Part shown: in pieces, positions 56,727 to 64,000 of the stretch | Position numbering within the stretch: position 1 is the first letter of the stretch | Layout of the letters: the number at the start of each line of letters is the position of its first letter | NCBI RefSeq assembly: GCF_002865645.1 | Contig: NW_020194670.1 | Location: forward strand, 41,840-105,839 | Origin: Hyaloscypha bicolor E | Lineage: Eukaryota > Ascomycota > Leotiomycetes > Helotiales > Hyaloscyphaceae | Direction: 5' to 3' | Length of the DNA: 64,000 bases | Position numbers and translations under genes: made by a program | The notes under the pieces: model-generated | Database searches by the model: none | The model's input: the letters and a program-made list of their open reading frames with translations, nothing else | What the model was told of the DNA's origin: nothing

Positions 56727-59400
56727 TATCCCGAGTAAGGTTAGAATTAAAGGAAGTATATAACTTAGTAAAGGCCTTTACGGATAATATAAGAAGAAAA
56801 ATAGCCTATAAATATATAAAATTACTTATAAATAAGTTAAAAGCTAAGTAAGACCTTATAATATTTCTGGGTATATTATATAATTTATATAATTTATATT
56901 AGGAAATAAAAGAATATAAAGTCTTGCCTATAAAATTACTTATAAGACTACTATATAGAACTAGCCACAAGAAAAGACTAGGAACCGTAAATCTATTCCT
57001 ATTACCTTAAATAACTAGCCCTATAACTTATTAATAGTTATTATAAAAAATAAAATAAGTAGAAACTATTTATAAAAAAGTATAAAAAATAGTTACTAAT
57101 CTATTAACTAGAGCTTAATTTATAGAATTATCCGTAATTAGCTATTAAAGTTACTATCTAGTAGCTATATATGAATCGAGAACTTTCTAAAACTATAAAT
57201 TAATATCCGTAATTTATTATAAAGCCTTTTTTATAAATAGAGATTTTATAAAAGTATTACGGGTATACTAATCTTGAGTTATAGCTTAAAAAAAAACAGA
57301 CCCGGTAAATAAATACTTTATAAGACCTCTAGAAGTAATTTTATAATTTTAGGATCTGTTTTATTTATATTAGCCAAATCTATTATAAAATATATTTATT
57401 CCTGATTAGGAAATATATCCAGGATTATTTAGTTAAGCTTATAGACTATATTATTTAGGGTTAATAGAATTGCCTGTTTACTAAAGGCCTAGTAATTATA
57501 TAGGGCCTATAAAAGTTACTTTTATAAGTAAATATAATTAATTAGGTCCATAACTAACTAAATATATAAAATAAAAAGTAAAAGTATAATTTACCTATTT
57601 AAAAACGGGTTATATAGTAAACTATTAATCTAGTTTATAAAATCCTATTTAGACAGGTTATTATAAACTCATATATTAATCTATAATAATAACTAATAAA
57701 GCTATAGCCAGATCTATATCTATTATAAGTAGGCCCGTATTATATTAGCCTATAAACTATATAGGATTACTAGTAAGATCTAAATAAAGTTTTTCCTAAG
57801 AATTACAAGTACTTTTCTAAAAAGAATATTATTTATAATTAATTATAAATTAATTATTAGCTAGTATATTACCTTAAAGTAATACTTATACTATATAAGT
57901 ATCTTATCCTAGATAATTAGGTCTATAGATTATAAGAGAGCCTCGAGCCGGCTTATTTTAGTAATTATATTTATAAATAACTTATTAAGCTCAAGTAAAA
58001 TCCGGAACTAGAAATAAGATATATATTTATCTAGAAGAAAGAAAGCTATAATACCTATTAATACTATATATAAGATTATCTTATTTTAGTTATAGTAATA
58101 ATAGTAGAGAATCTTATAAAGAAATATCTTACTAGTATTACCCGGGCCTTATAAATAGAAATAAATAGTTTATAAATCATTTATAATTATTACTATAATT
58201 ATCTAAAAGCAAAAGTATTAGTTTATATTTAGCTAGACTTATATTATAGTTACTAGTAATATTTTATAGGTATAATTAATTTATAGATTAGCCATATAAT
58301 AGCTTATAGTCTAGTTAAAGGTATTCTCATATAAGATAATATTCATAAGTATTTACTAGAGATTTATAAGGCTAAGACTAAGTAAAAAGAGGCTATAATT
58401 ATAGTAAGAATTAACTAAGAGTAGCGGGAAGTTAATTAACGGGTTATAGGCTAGCTTACGGGCCAAGTTATTATAGAAATACTTCTTATACTAGTCCTAA
58501 ATTATTTATATATTTGTAATTAGCTACTAGTAAATATTTATAAAAAAGAGTATTTATAAACTATAGCCGGTTATTAATAAAATAGCCTTATTAAAATACT
58601 AGAACTATTCTTAATTATTTTTTACTAAGCTATAAATAATACAAATAATATAGTATATAGAATAATAAATACCCTTAACTAAATAAAGCTTATTAAAGAA
58701 TTATAGTATAATATATATAGGGTTATATATAACTTAAGGGCATATAATAAACCTCAGATATTGCGGGTATTAATTAGGGAGTTTAATAGCCTTTTAATAT
58801 CCTAACTAATTACTATTTATATTATATATATTAGACTTATAAATTACTAATTATATATATGTTATTAGGGCCTCCTATTTAAAGGAGGCTTTCCTAGATC
58901 TTATAGGAGAAATAAAGATTAGTTCTATACTAAATTTAATACTATGGTTTTATAATATACTAATTTATTCTATTATCTTATTACTTATTAATAAATACCT
59001 TATAAGCTAATTTCTTTACTCTTAAAAAAAGTAGTTTAATAAGTAATTATATCTCGAAATCTGCGAAATATATAACCCTTTACTAAAGCTATTTCTATAG
59101 AGGAAATTAAATAGATTAATCCTAATACGGGTAATAGTAAAGGCTTATCTAATACTTTTAATAGGGCTTTTTAGGAGCCTCTGAGAGCTAGTAATAATAA
59201 TATAAATAATCCCGGTAATAATTAAGATACCGAGATTAATACCCGAATTACTATTACCTAAGCTATAGAATAAAGCTTATATACTAAAATCAAAATACTC
59301 TAATAAAAACAAGAATTAGTAAATATAATTAACTAATATATTCTATAGTTAGAATAATATAAGAATACTTTTAGAAATACCTTGCGGTTTATTATATTTT
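56727..59400. other. Eroded repeat DNA, not resolved
   Basis: The first 150 bp continue the direct repeat shared with 54502-54650. The rest is AT-rich with scattered protein-like plus-strand fragments but no domain I can name. Confidence 0.4.
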
Positions 59401-62400
59401 ATAGAAACTTTATTTATGAATTTATCTTATTTTCTTTAGTAATTCTTACTAGGGAACTTCCTAAAATAGAATTAGAACCCATTTCTTTTTCTAATATAAT
59501 AAGTTTTAAAAGTAATCCTAATATTATTTGTTAGGAGCTACTATATAATATCCTAAAGATATATTTGAACCGAGAAAAGCTTTTTAAGATTCGGATATCT
59601 GACTTATATTATAGAAAGTTTCTTAAGAAATAGAAAATATTTATATTTTCCTAGAAAGTAATTTTTAGGACCTAACCTTAGACTTATAATAAATACTTTT
59701 CTAGAGTTAACTCTACTATAAATGCCTTTAGAAACGAATCTTATAATATTTGGGAGGCTATAATAAAATAAAGCCTATTATTATATAAGGTTTATTAGAA
59801 GTAATTTAAGGCCTATTTGGCTAATATATTTCAAGTATCTTAAATCCGTTAATAAGATACCTTTAAGGAACTCTGAGATCTTTATTAGAAAAATAGTAAA
59901 ATAATTACTAAGTTATATACTTAAATAATTAGTCTCGAAATTAACTAGAACCTATATCCTAAAAGAAATCGGGTCCGGACTCTTAATACTATTTTATCTA
60001 ATTATAAAACTTATTAGATACTTATATCTATTTTCTTAAGAAATAAGGTAATATCTATTTCCGAATAGCTTAAGAAAGCTTAGAAAGTAAAGTATACTAC
60101 TTATCCTAAATTAAGAAAAATAAAAACGGGAAAGTCTAATAAAAGTAATTCTATTTCCAAAAACCCTAATTTAGTAAATTCTAATTTATAAGGCTATTAA
60201 AAAAGGAAGAATAAGTTCCGAAAATTATATAAGAAATCCTTAGATAGTATTTTGGTTTCTTTAAGGCCTTAATAAAATACTAGTTCTATTTTAGGTATGA
60301 TTTATTAGACTTATAAATAGAAAAAATACTTTTTAGGAAATATGAAATATTCTAAATATACTAAATAGGCTTAGTAGAACCCTAATAAGGCTAAAACTAT
60401 AGAAGAGTTAAGGTATCTATAGAAGCAGGTTAATATTATAGCTATAGAAAAGCGCTTTAAAAAAAACTTTCTTAAGAAATAGAGAAAAAAAAAGGCTAAA
60501 TCTTAAATATTAATAATTTTAGCTATAATAAAAAAGATATATTATTTTATATAATTATTTAAATAAGATTAATATAGCTAGAAATAGGTATCTTAGAAAT
60601 ATATAATAAACTCAGTAATACTAGATTAGATTATAACTTCTTTAATAATAATTAGGCTTAAAGCCGGGACTTTATTACTTTAGCTAAATATAACTAAGAA
60701 TTTATAATCTTTTATAGGAACTAATTTAAGGTCTATTAAGCCTATAATCTTAAGATATTTATTATAGATAATTATAATAAGATATATTCTTTTAAGCTCT
60801 AGTTTTATAAATATAAGAATATTAGCTCTTATAGCCTTATTTTTAGTATAAAATTTTATAAAGTAATTCTTATATAATATATAGATTATATTAAGAAATA
60901 ATAGATATATATACTTATATAGCCTAATAATATTAAGATCCTAATACTAAAAGAATTCGATAAGAAGCTTAATTAGTACCCTGAGCTAGTATCTCAAGTC
61001 TTATTCTTAATTAAAAGCAAATATAACTATTCTAGATAATAGGCTTTATATATTTATAATAATTACTAGATCTTTATTTTATTATATAATTCTAGTAATA
61101 CTAAATAGAAGTTTTTAATATAATAAATTAATATTTTCCGGAAAAGGGCCTTAAAGATACTTATTTATTTCTGGAATAATAAATATAAAGACTTCTTAGA
61201 GGTTTTTAATCCTAATAAAGCTTTAGAACTTCCTAATCTTAGTAATATTAAATACTTTATTAATATAAATAGTATAGTCCTATATAGGCCTTTATATAAT
61301 TTATTAGAGATCTAACTAGAAGTATTATATCTATATTTATAGGATATATTTTATAAATATTAGATAAGGCCTAATAAAAGCCTAGTAAGAGTACTTATTT
61401 TTTTTGTTCTTAAGAAAAATAAAAGACTATATCTTTATATTAATTATTATAGACTTAATTAAGTTATAATTAAAAATTAGTATCTGCTTTCTTTTATTAA
61501 TAAGACTCTTAACTAGCTTTAAGAAGCTAAGATCTTTATAAAACTAAATCTTAAGAATATATATTATTAAATAAGAATTTATAAAAAATATAAGTAAAAA
61601 ATAGCTTTTAGAACTTGCTATAGCTATTTTAAATACTTTATAATACCTTTTAGGCTAGCTAATATACTAGCTATATTTTAAGTATATATTAATATTATAT
61701 TTATAAGATTCCTAAATTATTTCATAATTATTTATTTAAATAATATTCTTATTTATTCCCGAAATAAAAGTAAATACTATAATTATATTTACTAAATACT
61801 TATTAGGCTATATAAAAATAACCTGTTTTATAAACTTAATAAATACAAGTTTAATATTAAGGAAATTAAATTTTTGGGCTTTCTTATTAGAATAGAAAGT
61901 ATTTATATAGATTCTAAATAGGTCTATAGTATTATTAAATAGCTAGAACTAGAATTATTCTATAATATTTAAGTATTTCTTAGATTTACTAATTTCTATT
62001 ATAGGTTTATTTATTATTACTTTTAGGTAACTATAGACTTAATAAATCTTTTAAAAAAAATAGAAAAAGGCCGGAAATCCGGTTTCTTTATATAAATAAA
62101 TAAAGTAGCTAAAAGCTTTAAGACTTTAAAAAAAGCTTTTATTATAATACCTATTCTAGTCTATTTTAACTTTTCTAAGAAGATTTATATTAAAACTAAT
62201 ATATTAAAATTCGTAATTACTAATACTATTTTATAATAAATTAATCTTAGTAATAGCCCGAAAAAATACTAGTATCTAATAGTATTCTAGTCCCGGAAAC
62301 TTTCTAAAGCCAAACGTAATTATAGTATCTATAATAGGGAGCTACTTATAATTATTAAAGCCTTTAAATATTAGTATTATTATCTTAAAGAGTTTAGGTT

Positions 62401-64000
62401 TATAATTAAGATTATTATAGATTATAATAATCTCTAATATTTTATAGAAATAAAGTATTTAGAAAGCTATTAAGTATATTAGGTAATATATCTTATAATA
62501 TATAATTTTAATATTATTTATTATAGAGGCGCTTTAAACCTAGTAAATAAACCTAATAAAAGACCTAATTATAAAAAAGGTCCTATTAATATAACTTGAT
62601 TTTTAATTTTTTAGAATAAGTTAAAGAAAGCTTTTATAATTATAATTTAGAGGTTCTTATAAATATCTAAAGAGTTTCTTTTTTAAAATAAGTATTATTT
62701 AATACTTACTATATTTATAATAGCTAAAAAGAAATATTTACTATAAGATAAGTAAATAGATTATCTTATAGATTTCTTAATTATAGAATTAGTTAAGAAG
62801 TAAGATATAGAGAAATGCCTTAAAGGCTTTATTATTATAGCTAAGGTAATAAATGTATTTATAATTATATTATTTAATAAAACTAAAAAAAATTTAGTTT
62901 TCCGAGTTTTTAAATTAGATAATTATAAATACCTAATTTCCTATATATAAATATATATAACTACTAAAAGAGCTATAGTACTAGCCTCTTTATCTAAATC
63001 TCTTCTAGATATTATCTAGATAACTTAGAGAAATAATTCTTAATATTAGAATATTATAAAATAGAGGCTTAGTAAAAAAGATACTAAGGAAAAAGAAATC
63101 TAGAAAAATAATTCGGGCCTATTTAGATACTATTTAAGAATTATTATATCTAATAATCCTGCTTTATATTAAGAAGTTATAAAGCTTTATTATAATAACC
63201 TAATAGCTAGATACTATAAAATAAAGAAAACTCTCGAGCTTTTTAGAAAATTCTAATATTAAGAAAATATAGAAAGAGATATTTATAATTATTATTAAGA
63301 ATATAATATTTACTAGAAAGTTAAAGTAAAGAGATATTTGCTATATAGTTTACTTAGTAGTTTATTATAGCCTAAAAGACCCTAGAATAAGATCTTTATA
63401 GATTTTATTATAGGTCTATTATTATATAAGAACCTAGTAGGAAGTCCCGATTTTAATATAATTTTTATAATTATTAACTAGTATTCTAAAATAATAAAAT
63501 ATATTATATATTATAAGATTATTAATTTTCCGGAGCTTATTAAAATTATATAGGAATATGTTTTCTTAATTTTTAGCTTCTCTAATAGAATTATTTCTAA
63601 TTGAGAAATAGTATTTATTAGCTAGTTCTAATCTATTTTCTATTTCTATTTAATATATAAATAGTATTTAAATATAGCTTATTATTCTTAGATAAATAAT
63701 TAAATAGAAAAGTAAAACCAGGCCCTGAAATATTATCTAAAATATTATTATAATACTTAAAAAAATAACTAGTTTAAAAAGTTATTTTTTGCGAAATTTA
63801 TATATAATAACTTAAAATATTAGATTTTATAAAATATATTTTTCTATATATATTATAAATATTATTCTTAATTTCTATAAAATCCTGAGAATAAGATTAT
63901 AAGAAAAATACTAGCTATATATAAGAGGCTAGAAACCCTTAAAATAAAATAAAAAAAGCTTAAGAATTTATAATATTATATATAAAATAACCGGGAAACT
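59400..64000 (+). mobile_element. Ty3/gypsy retrotransposon, plus strand, RIP-eroded, cut by window edge
   Basis: Plus-strand pol is readable through stops. Reverse transcriptase from about 61380 reads LVRVLIFFVLKKNKRLYLYI, then AFRTCYSYFKYFIIPFRLAN and IIYLNNILIYSRNKSKY (61727-61785; YLDDILIYS with Asp to Asn). RNase H near 62250-62580 reads VFWSRKLSKAKRNYSIYNRE and ALNLVNKPNKRPNY. Integrase from about 63290 reads IFIDFIIGLL and FNIIFIIINQYSKIIKYI. Gag-like sequence occupies about 59500-60500. The left boundary is uncertain and the 3' LTR lies beyond the window. No intact frame. Confidence 0.8.

Noticed and set aside
1..64000. CRISPR array, bacterial operons or ribosomal RNA genes
   Set aside because: The sequence is fungal with spliceosomal introns. 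No regular repeat-spacer pattern or rRNA signature was seen; the tandem repeats present are simple or 51-bp contiguous units.

Overview
The window reads as a filamentous ascomycete (Pezizomycotina) chromosome segment. Support: many 45-65 nt GT-AG introns, a HET-domain gene, a Zn2Cys6 regulator, and orthologues of NOC3, NIP7, MRH4 and coronin. A leotiomycete is my best guess from general feel only; nothing here proves the class.

Layout: a normal-composition gene island (about 5.3-34.95 kb) lies between two extremely AT-rich blocks (1-5.3 kb and 34.95-64 kb). The AT blocks hold no intact gene. They consist of retrotransposons eroded in the way repeat-induced point mutation (RIP) erodes DNA: coding frames are still readable by eye but are full of TAA/TAG, with Cys to Tyr and Asp to Asn changes. 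I resolved one Ty1/copia family in three copies: A at 1.4-4.6 kb (minus, internally deleted), C from 35.4 kb (plus, 5' end), and B at 47.82-54.05 kb (minus, 286-bp LTRs). I also see a minus-strand Ty3/gypsy element with LTRs at about 41.6 and 47.4 kb, and a plus-strand gypsy element that runs off the right edge.

Island, left to right: a frameshifted HET gene; a second HET N-terminal fragment; a possible sugar-use cluster made of an MFS sugar transporter (minus), a Zn2Cys6 regulator (plus, divergent from the transporter) and a GH35/DUF5597 beta-galactosidase-like enzyme (minus); and a truncated GMC oxidoreductase pseudogene holding a 159-bp hAT-type MITE. Then come housekeeping genes: NOC3 and NIP7 (divergent, both for 60S ribosome assembly) and the mitochondrial DEAD-box helicase MRH4. 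Next are a LITAF-like zinc-ribbon protein, a GNAT acetyltransferase, a 2027-bp Fot1/pogo transposon with intact 94-bp ends but a transposase broken by six in-frame stops, an eight-exon coronin, and a cupin protein.

The most interesting points are the transporter-regulator-GH35 group with candidate CGG/CCG operators, the AT (not GT) 5' splice site inside the regulator's zinc cluster, the MITE with its 8-bp target duplication and 42-bp palindrome, and a repeated hairpin near 54.4 and 56.6 kb whose two arms have changed together. Exon coordinates come from hand-checked splice sites and frame arithmetic. No database search was done.
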